From: Phycisphaerales bacterium
Lineage (GTDB): Bacteria > Planctomycetota > Phycisphaerae > Phycisphaerales > UBA1924
Reading direction: 5' to 3'
Assembly: GCA_029260295.1 (NCBI GenBank)
Contig: JAJDDN010000006.1
Coordinates: 429,105 to 493,104 of the forward strand
DNA length: 64,000 nucleotides
Positions 53,280-61,087 of the stretch are shown piece by piece (the first letter of the stretch is position 1; every line of letters begins with the position of its first letter). The translations under genes and the position numbers were made by a program. Under the pieces are notes generated by a model. The model made no database searches. It saw nothing but the letters and a program-made list of their open reading frames with translations, and was not told the DNA's origin.

Positions 53280-53436
53280 ATTAAAAAATCAATAAGAACA
53301 AGAGTATCACCACGATTTTAAGGTGTCCGGTGCAGGTTATTGCGCAAAATACCATTCCGCACACACAATAATACAGCTCAGTTCAAACCTGCAGCACACC
53401 ATACTTCCGTTCTGATAACCAACCCATCAAACAGGA

Positions 53437-54450
53437 CTACACGCTCACGGCCTCAAGCTTCATCGCCTTGGCCATCGCAATCCCCATGTCCGCAGGACTC
53501 ATCGCAACCTCAACCCCCGCCGCCTTCAAAGCCTCGATCTTTGTATCAGCAGTCCCCGTTGGCTTCCCACCAGCACCCGCAGAAATAATCGCCCCAGCAT
53601 GACCCATCCGCTTGCCCGCAGGCGCAGTCCGCCCAGCAATAAACGCCGCCACAGGCTTCGTCACATGCTTAGAAATATACTCCGCAGCCGCCTCTTCATC
53701 CTCCCCGCCAATCTCACCAATCATCAGAATCCCGTGCGTGTCAGGATCCTCTTCAAACATCCGCAAGCAATCAATATGATTGATCCCCCGCACCGGATCC
53801 CCGCCAATCCCAACACAAGTCGTCTGCGCAAGCCCGATCTGCGAGGTCTGCCACACCGCCTCATAAGTCAGCGTCCCCGACCGAGAAACAATCCCCACCG
53901 CCTTACCAGTCTTGGCCTCAGAAATATGCGTGTTGATATACCCAGGCATAATCCCAATCTTGCACCCATCATTCGTAAAGTGTGAATCAGCGGTATTCTC
54001 GCCCGTCTTAGGACCAGGAGTAATAATCCCAGGACAGTTCGGACCAATCAAAGTAAACAACTCCGTCGAATGCTGCGAATCAGCCCCCCGCGCCGCCGCG
54101 TTCCGCTCATCCATAATCGCCCGCACCCGGATCATGTCATTGACAGGAACGCCCTCAGTTATACAGCAAATCAAACGCACCCCCGCGTCCATCGCCTCCA
54201 ATATAGCATCCTGAGCAAACGCCGGCGGCACAAAGATCATCGTCGCATCCGCGCCCGTCGCCTCCACAGCATCCCGAACAGTATGAAAGATCGGCAGCCC
54301 ATTGGCATCCTTCTGCCCCCCCTTCCCCGGAGTCACCCCACCAACCATCCGCGTACCGTAATGCAAACACCCCCGCGTATGCAGAGCCCCCGCAGACCCC
54401 GTGATCCCCTGAGTAATAACCTTCGTGTCCGCATTGATAAGGATCGCCAT
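53437..54450 (-). CDS. sucD: Succinyl-CoA ligase alpha subunit
   Basis: The ATG at 54450 gives 337 residues, longer than the usual 290. It has the CoA-binding start ([22 protein letters not shown]), [45 protein letters not shown] and the phosphorylated H284 in [14 protein letters not shown]. It makes succinyl-CoA/ATP (or GTP) interconversion with SucC. Extra length comes from insertions near the start ([20 protein letters not shown]) and around [17 protein letters not shown]. No sucC is next to it, which is unusual. Confidence 0.93.
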   Translation of the reverse strand: MAILINADTKVITQGITGSAGALHTRGCLHYGTRMVGGVTPGKGGQKDANGLPIFHTVRDAVEATGADATMIFVPPAFAQDAILEAMDAGVRLICCITEGVPVNDMIRVRAIMDERNAAARGADSQHSTELFTLIGPNCPGIITPGPKTGENTADSHFTNDGCKIGIMPGYINTHISEAKTGKAVGIVSRSGTLTYEAVWQTSQIGLAQTTCVGIGGDPVRGINHIDCLRMFEEDPDTHGILMIGEIGGEDEEAAAEYISKHVTKPVAAFIAGRTAPAGKRMGHAGAIISAGAGGKPTGTADTKIEALKAAGVEVAMSPADMGIAMAKAMKLEAVSV

Positions 54451-54585
54451 CGTAAGCTCCAGTTCATGTAGTTCGACCAATCTAAGGCCCTGCACCCATC
54501 ATAGCGTCCCCCAATCAACACCACAACTTTACCCTCCCACCATTAAACCGGGAACAATCCCCCACCCAAAACTATTCCACCAACC

Positions 54586-55161
54586 ATGCCCTACATCAAA
54601 ACCATCCAAGAATCAGAAGCCACAGGCCCACTCAAAGACCTCTACACCCGCTACGCAAACCCCGACGGCTCAGTAGACCAAGTACTCAAAGTCCACTCCC
54701 TCAACCCCGCCTCCCTAGAAGCCCACTGCCAGCTCTACATCCAATCCTGCCACAAACCATCCCCCCTCTCCAGAGCAGAACGAGAAATCATCGGCACCAC
54801 AGTCTCCCGAATCAACGCCTGCACCTACTGCCAAACCCACCACGCTGCTGGCCTCAAAAAACTCCTCCCAGAAAACCGCAAACACCTCGCCGACGAAGTC
54901 GTTAGCGCCGACTACACAAACCTCACTGAGCGAGAACAAGCCCTCGTCAACTACGCCACAAAACTCACAAAAAACCCCTCTAGCATCACCCAATCAGACA
55001 TCACCACCCTCCACGCCGCCAACCTCACCGACCTCGAAATCCTCGACGCCGCCCAAGTCACCGCCTACTTCGCCTACGCCAACCGAATCGTCCTAGGCCT
55101 AGGAGCCACCCTAGAAACCCCCTCCCAAATCGGCCACGCCCCCAAAGAATCCCAAAAATAA
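54586..55161 (+). CDS. AhpD-like peroxidase-related protein
   Basis: This 191-residue protein has the carboxymuconolactone-decarboxylase/AhpD fold: RAEREIIGTTVSRINACTYCQTHHAAGL with the CxxC pair and the following His, as in AhpD active sites. FAYANRIVLGLGA ends the domain. It probably reduces peroxides with a thiol partner. It stands divergent from sucD. Confidence 0.85.
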   Translation: MPYIKTIQESEATGPLKDLYTRYANPDGSVDQVLKVHSLNPASLEAHCQLYIQSCHKPSPLSRAEREIIGTTVSRINACTYCQTHHAAGLKKLLPENRKHLADEVVSADYTNLTEREQALVNYATKLTKNPSSITQSDITTLHAANLTDLEILDAAQVTAYFAYANRIVLGLGATLETPSQIGHAPKESQK

Positions 55162-55165
55162 CTCT

Positions 55166-55210
55166 TTCTCCCTCTCCCATTCTGATGGGAGAGGGCGGGG
55201 GTGAGGGCTC
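55166..55210. repeat. Family A palindromic repeat, copy 11
   Basis: Core CTCTCCCATTCTGATGGGAG with a GGGCGGGGGTGAGGGCTC arm, 5 bases after the AhpD-like gene stop. Its hairpin could also act as an RNA 3' end. Confidence 0.88.
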
Positions 55211-55242
55211 ATAACTTCTCTTCTTTTCTCCTATTCCCTCTT

Positions 55243-55306
55243 CCACCTCCCCCGGACCTCCGGGGGAGGTGTCGCGAAGCGACGGAGGGGGTCTTTCTTC
55301 TCTTAC
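55243..55306. repeat. Family B palindromic repeat, copy 10
   Basis: CTCCCCCGGACCTCCGGGGGAG then TGTCGCGAAGCGACGGA and GGGGGTCTTTCTTC. Confidence 0.88.
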
Positions 55307-55344
55307 CTATTCTTCTCTTCCCCCCCCCTCTCCCCTATCCCCTC

Positions 55345-55402
55345 TTCTCTGCGTCCTTTGCCACCTTTGCCCCCTCTGCGTACAAAAATCTTCTCTTCTC
55401 TT
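55345..55402. repeat. Family C repeat, copy 3
   Basis: CTCTGCGTCCTTTGCCACCT then TTGCCCCCTCTGCGTACAAA and AATCTTCTC. It precedes the ABC ATPase start by 19 bases. The A-B-C order repeats that of 4.0-4.3 kb. Confidence 0.85.
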
Positions 55403-55420
55403 CCCCCCCTACCATTCCCC

Positions 55421-56500
55421 ATGGGCACCAAAATACAAATCAACAACCTCGTCAAAACCTTCGGCACCGGCAAAAACGCCGTCAACGCAGTCGATGACCT
55501 CACCCTCACCATCAACCCCGGTGAACTCTTCTTCCTCCTAGGCCCCTCAGGCTGCGGCAAAACAACACTCCTCAGAATGATCGCAGGATTCATCGACCCC
55601 ACCCAAGGCTCAATCACCTTCGACGACAAAGTCGTCACACACGAACCACCAAACAAACGAAACACAGGCATGGTCTTCCAGTCCTACGCCCTCTGGCCAC
55701 ACATGACCGTCGCCCAAAATGTCGCCTTCGGCCTCAATGTACGCAAAATCCAGAACCCCCAGCGCGACAAACAAGTCATCGAAGCCCTCGAAGCCGTACA
55801 AATGGCACCATACGCGCACCGCAAACCCACCGAACTCTCCGGCGGCCAGCAACAACGCGTCGCCCTCGCAAGAGCAATCGTCATCAAACCCGCCGTCCTC
55901 CTCTTAGACGAACCCCTCTCAAACCTCGACGCCAAACTCCGCAACGACCTCCGACACCAAATCCGCGATGTCTGCAAATCCTCAGGCATCACCACCGTCT
56001 ATGTCACACACGATCAAAAAGAAGCCTTGTCGATGGCCGACAAAGTCGCACTCCTCAAAGACGGCAAAATCATGCAACTCGGCACCCCCGTAGGCCTCTA
56101 CCGAAAACCAAAATCAAAGTTCGTCGCAGAGTTCCTCGGTGAAACAAACCTCATCAAAGCCAAAGCCTCCGGCTCAGCAGCCAACACCGCACTCAGCATC
56201 GAAGCCGGCACATTCAACGCCAACCTCGACAATGACCACTCAGGCGATTGCCTCATCTCAATCCGCCCCGAAGCCATCACCCTCAAAGAACCAGGCACCG
56301 CCGGCACCCTCCCAGGCAAACTCCTCCACTCCACATACCTCGGCGAAACCGCCCAGCACATCATCGAACTCAAAGGTGCCCCAAACATCAAAGTCGCCCA
56401 GATGAACCCCTTCGCCCCAACAACCATCGCCCCAAGCCCCGGTGACACAGTCGCCCTCCACCTAAGCCCAACAGACATCGTCCCCATCGACCACGACTAA
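55421..56500 (+). CDS. ABC transporter ATP-binding protein (MalK/PotA/FbpC type)
   Basis: The ATG at 55421 gives 359 residues; the upstream frame reads through repeats only. Walker A GPSGCGKTT is at 41-49, signature LSGGQQQRVALARA from 139, Walker B VLLLDEPLSNLD after it, and a switch His in YVTHDQ. A C-terminal TOBE-like domain (ISIRPEAITLKEPG ... YLGETAQHIIEL) follows. This type drives import of sugars, polyamines or iron(III). No permease or binding protein is adjacent, so its partners must be elsewhere. Confidence 0.9.
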   Translation: MGTKIQINNLVKTFGTGKNAVNAVDDLTLTINPGELFFLLGPSGCGKTTLLRMIAGFIDPTQGSITFDDKVVTHEPPNKRNTGMVFQSYALWPHMTVAQNVAFGLNVRKIQNPQRDKQVIEALEAVQMAPYAHRKPTELSGGQQQRVALARAIVIKPAVLLLDEPLSNLDAKLRNDLRHQIRDVCKSSGITTVYVTHDQKEALSMADKVALLKDGKIMQLGTPVGLYRKPKSKFVAEFLGETNLIKAKASGSAANTALSIEAGTFNANLDNDHSGDCLISIRPEAITLKEPGTAGTLPGKLLHSTYLGETAQHIIELKGAPNIKVAQMNPFAPTTIAPSPGDTVALHLSPTDIVPIDHD

Positions 56501-56519
56501 CTTCTCTCCTCCTCTCTTT

Positions 56520-56555
56520 CGGTGCCCTCCTTCGACCGCTTCGGCGAAGGAGGTC
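56520..56555. repeat. Family D-like repeat, copy 6 (variant stem)
   Basis: GGTGCCCTCCTTCGACCGCT then CGGCGAAGGAGGTCTTC. The stem is CTCCTTCG/CGAAGGAG in place of CACGGCTTG. Confidence 0.8.
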
Positions 56556-56574
56556 TTCAACATACAAACCCACC

Positions 56575-56615
56575 GGGTGCCACGGCTTGACCGTCCTCGG
56601 CAAGCCGTGTCTTCC
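56575..56615. repeat. Family D palindromic repeat, copy 7
   Basis: GGGTGCCACGGCTTGACCGT and GGCAAGCCGTGTCTTCC. Together with copies 6 and 9 it fills the gap 56501-56847, which holds no gene. Confidence 0.88.
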
Positions 56616-56676
56616 CCCGCTCCCCGGAAAAAACGCGCCCCACCTTCCCATTCCCCCCACACAATAAAAAACCCAC

Positions 56677-56715
56677 CGGGTGCCCCGCTTACGCGCAGCT
56701 TAAGCAGGGCACCCT
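56677..56715. repeat. Family D-like palindrome, copy 9
   Basis: GGGTGCCCCGCTTA and TAAGCAGGGCACCC form a 14-bp stem (one mismatch) with loop CGCGCAGCT. It keeps the GGGTGCC start but is symmetrical at both ends. Confidence 0.75.
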
Positions 56716-56737
56716 TACTCCGGACCCTTCGCGATAC

Positions 56738-56778
56738 AAACTCTTCTTGCGCCTCTGTGTTCAAATATTGTCTCTTCC
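56738..56778. repeat. Possible degenerate family C repeat
   Basis: TTCTTGCGCCTCTGTGTTCA then AATATTGTCTCTTCC has the family C end pattern with several changes. Confidence 0.4.
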
Positions 56779-56791
56779 CCCACCACCCAAC

Positions 56792-56815
56792 AAAAAACCC
56801 GCCACAAAGACGGGT
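56792..56815 (-). terminator. Terminator after the basic winged-helix gene
   Basis: ACCCGTC/GGCGGGT stem (one G-U) with loop TTTGT, then six U residues on the minus strand, 33 bases after the stop at 56848. Confidence 0.85.
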
Positions 56816-56847
56816 CTCATTCATTCAATCAAACTCAATCCAATGGA

Positions 56848-57282
56848 TTACTTCGAAGTGTACTGTCCACGCGAAACCTTCTTAAAGGTCTTTGTCTCAC
56901 GGATAAGAGCCTGGTTCACAATCGTGCGGAAGTTGGCCGCAGTCGTCATGTACCCAGAATCCCGAGCCGCCTGAGCCGCATCGGTTACCGACATGGTCTT
57001 GTTCTTCAGAACCTTCTGAAGTGTCTCAACAAGATTCATCTCATTGCGAGGACGACGACGGATCCCGCCATTGGCACTCAGTGCGCCAAAGCTCGAAAGC
57101 TCCGCATCAACCTCAGCAAGCTCCGCGTGCAGCTTGGCGCGACGACGCTCAAGCCGACTCACGACCTTCGATCTCCGAGCCATCTCTGCCTGCAGCTCTT
57201 CAAACGAAACAGTACCGAGCTTGGTTTCCTTGCGGGCCCCGTTGGCAACTTTCTTCTTTGATGTTCTTTTTTTCTTCGCCAT
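56848..57282 (-). CDS. Small basic DNA-binding-type protein, winged-helix-like end
   Basis: The ATG at 57282 gives 144 residues. A Lys-rich start (AKKKRTSKKK) is followed by a coiled-coil (residues about 28-62, ELQAEMARRSKVVSRLERRR) and a C-terminal domain LVETLQKVLKNKTMSVTDAAQAARDSGYMTTAANFRTIVNQALI. That last layout is a small winged-helix-like domain seen on planctomycete proteins. It is probably a nucleoid-associated protein, next to parB. The region 57283-57463 upstream is AT-rich and probably holds its promoter. Confidence 0.65.
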   Translation of the reverse strand: MAKKKRTSKKKVANGARKETKLGTVSFEELQAEMARRSKVVSRLERRRAKLHAELAEVDAELSSFGALSANGGIRRRPRNEMNLVETLQKVLKNKTMSVTDAAQAARDSGYMTTAANFRTIVNQALIRETKTFKKVSRGQYTSK

Positions 57283-57463
57283 GATACCCACTCCTTCAGT
57301 TTTGGGTGTTTCGCCCGCATCGATAAGCAGGCATAAATGTGTGCGGTGTCCAGTAGTAGCAGCCCGAGTTATAAATAAAGTGTCAAACTGCAAATCGAAA
57401 TTAGTAACATACATGCACAATCGTGCACCGCATCATACTCACATCGTATCTATAAGTCGAGCC

Positions 57464-58642
57464 TTACCCCTCGTTCTTCACCCCAAGCCGACCGAGCAAC
57501 CCGTCGAACTGATCAAGGTCATAGAACTCAATCACCAAACGCCCACGCTTCCGGCTCTTGTCCGTCCGGATCCGAACACGCGTCCCAAGCTCGTCCCCCA
57601 CCCGCTGCTCCAAATCACGCAACACACTCAACGCCCTATCATTCTCGGTAATTATACCTAGTTTTGGCCCGCCGACTCCGCTCTCGATCACGCCATCGGA
57701 TTCATCATTACACGCCCGTTCGAGCTGGCGAACATTCCATCCCTCCTTTATACACCGCGACGCAAACTTGCGTTGCTTCTCAGGAAGACCGAGCGACAAC
57801 AAAACCTTGCCATGCCCAGAGCTCAGCGAGCCCTTAGAAATCAAATCCCGAACTTCCACGGGGAGTTCTAATAACCGAGTTATATTGGCCACCGACGAAC
57901 GCGATACTCCAACCGTCTTTGATATCTGCTCCTGTGTCATCGAATACCGATCAGACAACACCCGGTACCCCTCAGCAAGCTCAACAACATTCAAATCCTC
58001 GCGCTGCACATTCTCGATCAACGCAAGCTGCGCGCTCGTCGCATCATCAACCTCGCGCACAATCGCTGGGATCGCCTCAAGCCCCGCCATCCGGCTCGCC
58101 CGCCAACGCCGCTCGCCGGCAATCAACTCATACTCCTGGTCTATACCGCCGGCCTTCCCATCCCCATCAATCCGCCGCAGAACCACAGGCTGCATCAAAC
58201 CATGCTCGCCAATCGATCCCGCCAAACTCGCCAGAGCCTCCTCATCAAAAACTCGCCGTGGCTGATCCTTATTGGCCACAATCATTCCAACCGAGATCTC
58301 CAAAACCGCCCCCGCTCCAACCTCACTGCTTGCATCGTGGACCCCTCCCCCGCCGACGAGCTCCCCACTCCCCGATCCCAAGGCTCCAGCTTCCGCCTGA
58401 CCCCGGGCTTTGGACCCCCTCAATTCCGAGTTTTTGGTCCCCGCCTCCGCAGGCGCAATGTTCGTAGAATGTACGGTAGGCGGCTGGTCCGAAGGGGTTC
58501 CATTGTGAACAAGGTTATCGGACTCTTTTGCCCCCGCCTTCTCCGGCCCAGCAACCTCGATAGCTGGCGCATCAACCAGCGCGCTCAGTCCCCGCCCGAG
58601 CCGTGACCGCTTTGTCCGAACATTCTTTTTCTCAGTAGCCAT
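57464..58642 (-). CDS. parB: Chromosome partitioning protein ParB
   Basis: The ATG at 58642 gives 392 residues. The N-terminus is basic (KRSRLGRGLSALVDAP); then about 95 residues of Ala/Gly/Ser-rich linker; then the CTP-binding domain (QPRRVFDEEALASLAGSI, GERRWRASRMAGL, ENVQREDLNVVELA), and the parS-reading HTH (MTQEQISKTVGVSRSSVANITRLLELP). ParB slides on DNA from parS sites with CTP. The linker is longer than usual. Three parS-like palindromes lie 0.4-1.05 kb to the right of the start. No parA is visible in the window. Confidence 0.96.
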   Translation of the reverse strand: MATEKKNVRTKRSRLGRGLSALVDAPAIEVAGPEKAGAKESDNLVHNGTPSDQPPTVHSTNIAPAEAGTKNSELRGSKARGQAEAGALGSGSGELVGGGGVHDASSEVGAGAVLEISVGMIVANKDQPRRVFDEEALASLAGSIGEHGLMQPVVLRRIDGDGKAGGIDQEYELIAGERRWRASRMAGLEAIPAIVREVDDATSAQLALIENVQREDLNVVELAEGYRVLSDRYSMTQEQISKTVGVSRSSVANITRLLELPVEVRDLISKGSLSSGHGKVLLSLGLPEKQRKFASRCIKEGWNVRQLERACNDESDGVIESGVGGPKLGIITENDRALSVLRDLEQRVGDELGTRVRIRTDKSRKRGRLVIEFYDLDQFDGLLGRLGVKNEG

Positions 58643-58736
58643 ACCAGTTTGCCTCCATATCAATCTCAGCCGCCCACCGAATCACAGCAGGCAAAATTCC
58701 ACTTGCACCAATTCTAGCCCACGCATACCATCCCCC

Positions 58737-59315
58737 ATGCCGACTCCACAAAATCCCGCCAATCATTCCGAGCTCATCGCCCGAGCCCTCATCCTACACC
58801 AATCCCATGTATTGATGTGCCGCAACATCGCCGCAGGCTATCTATATCTCCCAGGCGGCCACATCGAGTTTGCCGAACCCGCCTCAGAGGCCCTAAAGCG
58901 GGAAATGATCGAAGAAACCGCCCAAAAAATCACCGTCGGCCCCCTACTGCTCACCACCGAAAACACCTTCAACGACGGCCGCCAGGACCACCACGAGGTC
59001 AACCTGATCTTCCAGGCCCAATTGTTCCACGTGGAACAATTGGGAAATCCCGGCTCAGACTCTGCCGGCGAGCTCCCCCAAATCGAATCTCAAGAATCAC
59101 ACATCGATTTTGTCTGGGTCGATCTGGCCGCGGCCGCCGACTTGGATATCCGCCCCACCCAAATCAAAGCCTGGCTCGCCTGCGGCGGCCAGACCGCCGC
59201 CGCAGATCCTGCCGGTGATCCGGCCTCGGCAATTGCCCCAACTCCCAGCATCGACCACGCCCCGCACCTGACCAGTTTCGAAATTCCAACCCCGCCCAAC
59301 TCCCCCACTGTATAA
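58737..59315 (+). CDS. NUDIX hydrolase carrying an in-frame parS site
   Basis: 192 residues. The NUDIX box is GHIEFAEPASEALKREMIEE (GX5EX7REUXEE), about residues 41-60. It would hydrolyse a nucleoside diphosphate linked to another group. In the middle, FQAQLFHVEQLGN is the translation of parS copy 1, placed in the loop before HIDFVWVDL. The C-terminal 40 residues are Ala/Pro-rich. It is divergent from parB. Confidence 0.88.
   Translation: MPTPQNPANHSELIARALILHQSHVLMCRNIAAGYLYLPGGHIEFAEPASEALKREMIEETAQKITVGPLLLTTENTFNDGRQDHHEVNLIFQAQLFHVEQLGNPGSDSAGELPQIESQESHIDFVWVDLAAAADLDIRPTQIKAWLACGGQTAAADPAGDPASAIAPTPSIDHAPHLTSFEIPTPPNSPTV
59019..59042. promoter_or_regulatory. parS: parS-like site 1 (24-bp perfect palindrome)
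   Basis: The core TGTTCCACGTGGAACA (59023-59038) equals the parS consensus form reported in Pseudomonas-type genomes and differs from the Bacillus form in two symmetrical bases. The palindrome extends to CAATTG ends. It lies inside the NUDIX gene. Confidence 0.92.
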
Positions 59316-59372
59316 CCCGCCGCCCAGCTCGGCCAACCAGATCCGCCAGCGGCCCGGCCCCGGCTGGGCCGG

Positions 59373-59408
59373 GAATCCAAATTGTTCCATGTGGAACAAT
59401 TTGGATTC
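59373..59408. promoter_or_regulatory. parS: parS-like site 2 (36-bp near-palindrome at the skew switch)
   Basis: Core TGTTCCATGTGGAACA (59383-59398) with outer arms GAATCCAAAT / ATTTGGATTC. Only one mismatched pair, at the centre. It lies in the 59316-59481 gap between the NUDIX and kinase-like genes, a G+C-rich stretch with no other gene. The + strand changes from C-rich to G-rich here. Confidence 0.8.
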
Positions 59409-59481
59409 CTGATCCCGGCGACTGGGGAGTACAGGGGGCTGCATGCCGGCGGGGTGAGTTGTGAGAGCCGTTGAAAAGTAG

Positions 59482-60786
59482 ATGATCCTCCTCAATTTGG
59501 GGATCACATTTCATTGGGTCTTGGATTGGTCCGATACCCAGCAGGTGCCAGGTGAACCATTGCCATCCAGAGAATTTTCGCTCAACCAAACGGTCGGCGG
59601 CGATCTTGGTGCGTCAAAAAACGCCGATTTAGGCGTGTCAGGCAACAATAGGTCGGAATCGCAGGGGCAATTGTTCCACGTGGAACAATTGGAACTGGGC
59701 GGGGATATTGTGGCTGAGGTTGATCGGGTGTCGGCGTTGGTGGGGGATTTGGGTGCGTTGACATCTGGGACTGGCGGCTCCGAATCGGGACAGGATTCGG
59801 GATTGGATTCGGGATTGGATTTAGATTTACGGGCTCGGTACTTTGCTCATGAGGTCAATGGGTTGGTGGCGGGGATTTCTGGGCGGGCGCAGCGGGCGGT
59901 GATTTCTGGGGATGTGGATCAGGCTCGGGTGGCGGTTGAGATGGCCGCGGATGTTGGGATTCGGGTGGCGAGTTTGTGTGAGTTTTTTATGTCGGGGGCG
60001 GTTGATTTGAGTGGGGACGGGGCGGGCAGTGATGGGTCCGATAACCATTCTATTCAGATGGGTTGCGGCGGGTTGACGGGCATGCAAGTGCTTGCTGTGC
60101 ATAGGGATGCGGTTCGGTTGGTGGGGGTGGCGATTGGTGAGGAGGAGGTTGAAGTGAGCGGGATGGATGGTGCAAAGGGGGGGGGAGTGTGTAGTGTAAT
60201 TGGGAGAGAGGGCGGGGTTCGGTTTGAGGTTGATTTGGGTGGTGGGGGTGATGGGCTTGGTATTCCGTTGCCTGGGATTTTGTTGGAGCGGGTTCTTGTG
60301 AACTTGTATGCCAATGCGTTGTCGGCGATGGGTGGGGCGGATGAATGCGAGGGGATCGGTGGCGGGAGTGATCGGTTGATTCGGTTGAGCGGGTTTGTGG
60401 TTGGTGGGGGTGGTGGGCGATGTTGTGGTGATGCTGTGAATCCGGGGTTTGTATCTTTGGTGGTGGAGGATTCGGGGTTTGGGATGGAGGGAGGGGGCGA
60501 GGTTGGTTTGAAATTGGGTTCGGATTCGGATTCGGATTCGGGTTTGGGTTTGGGTTTGGGTTTGGGTTTGGGTTTGGGTTTGGGTTTGGGTTTGGGTTCG
60601 GGTTCGGGTTCTTGGAATGGGAATGGGAATGGGCATGGGTTGGGGCTTGGAGTGTGCCGGTATGTGTGCGAGCAGTGGGGGGGTGAGTTTATAGTTGGGG
60701 CGAGTGATGTGGATGAGGGTGGGCTTGGCGGGTTACGGGTGGAGATGCGGTTTGGCGGGAAGGTGCAGGGGCGTGCTCGGGGTTGA
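59482..60786 (+). CDS. Histidine kinase-like ATPase with hexanucleotide-repeat lid
   Basis: The open frame gives up to 434 residues; the real start is uncertain. RYFAHEVNGLVAGISGRA holds a candidate phospho-acceptor H123; NLYANALSAM is the N-box (N274), VVEDSGFGM the G1 box, and GHGLGLGVCRYVCEQWGGEF the G2 box. Between G1 and G2, residues 346-377 are DS, GL and GS pairs encoded by 16 tandem hexamers. No sensor domain or membrane span is seen. parS site 3 is in frame near the N-terminus (GQLFHVEQLEL). It follows the skew switch and reads with the new leading strand. Confidence 0.65.
   Translation: MILLNLGITFHWVLDWSDTQQVPGEPLPSREFSLNQTVGGDLGASKNADLGVSGNNRSESQGQLFHVEQLELGGDIVAEVDRVSALVGDLGALTSGTGGSESGQDSGLDSGLDLDLRARYFAHEVNGLVAGISGRAQRAVISGDVDQARVAVEMAADVGIRVASLCEFFMSGAVDLSGDGAGSDGSDNHSIQMGCGGLTGMQVLAVHRDAVRLVGVAIGEEEVEVSGMDGAKGGGVCSVIGREGGVRFEVDLGGGGDGLGIPLPGILLERVLVNLYANALSAMGGADECEGIGGGSDRLIRLSGFVVGGGGGRCCGDAVNPGFVSLVVEDSGFGMEGGGEVGLKLGSDSDSDSGLGLGLGLGLGLGLGLGLGSGSGSWNGNGNGHGLGLGVCRYVCEQWGGEFIVGASDVDEGGLGGLRVEMRFGGKVQGRARG
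59668..59691. promoter_or_regulatory. parS: parS-like site 3 (24-bp perfect palindrome)
   Basis: Identical to site 1 over all 24 bases (core 59672-59687), inside the kinase-like gene. The reading frame across it gives the same LFHVEQL peptide as in the NUDIX gene. Confidence 0.92.
60517..60636. repeat. Hexanucleotide tract (GATTCG/GGTTTG/GGTTCG)
   Basis: One GGTTCG, three GATTCG, nine GGTTTG, two GGTTCG and a GGTTCT, then GGGAAT-type hexamers to 60636. The length keeps the frame. It encodes the DSDSDS-(GL)9-GSGSGS-NGNGNG stretch. Confidence 0.93.
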
Positions 60787-60915
60787 GGGGTTTTGTTTTT
60801 TTGGGTGGCTGTGTATTTGTGATTGTGATCGTGTACTTTTTGTCGAACTGGATCAGTTGACGGTTGGCATCTGTGATGAGTTTTTACGACGAAGACTTTG
60901 GATCATGATCTGAAT

Positions 60916-61044
60916 ATGAAGTTGGCCCGTGAGATCGATTCCGCGTTTGAGGTGATCAGTTCTGTGGCGCGTCGGTTGTTTGGGTGTGCGTCGTCGTTGT
61001 CGGTGGCGGCGGGTGATTATGCGCTGCAGGATGAAGGGTTGTGA
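60916..61044 (+). CDS. Possible small protein (42 residues)
   Basis: ATGAAGTTGGCCCGTGAGAT starts a frame MKLAREIDSAFEVISSVARR... that ends at TGA 61042-61044. The peptide is amphipathic with an acidic end. There is no strong ribosome site and no known family. The rest of the gap 60787-61087 shows nothing else. Confidence 0.3.
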   Translation: MKLAREIDSAFEVISSVARRLFGCASSLSVAAGDYALQDEGL

Positions 61045-61087
61045 TCGCTGTCTGGTTTGCGAACGGCTTGGAGTGATTGTATTTGTA

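Noticed and set aside
4013..56778. Repeats as a CRISPR array
   Set aside because: Copies are scattered over 50 kb with no regular spacing, spacers or cas genes.
59316..59481. Cluster of DnaA boxes for a classical oriC
   Set aside because: I looked for TTATCCACA-like 9-mers on both strands and saw none, so I report skew and parS only.
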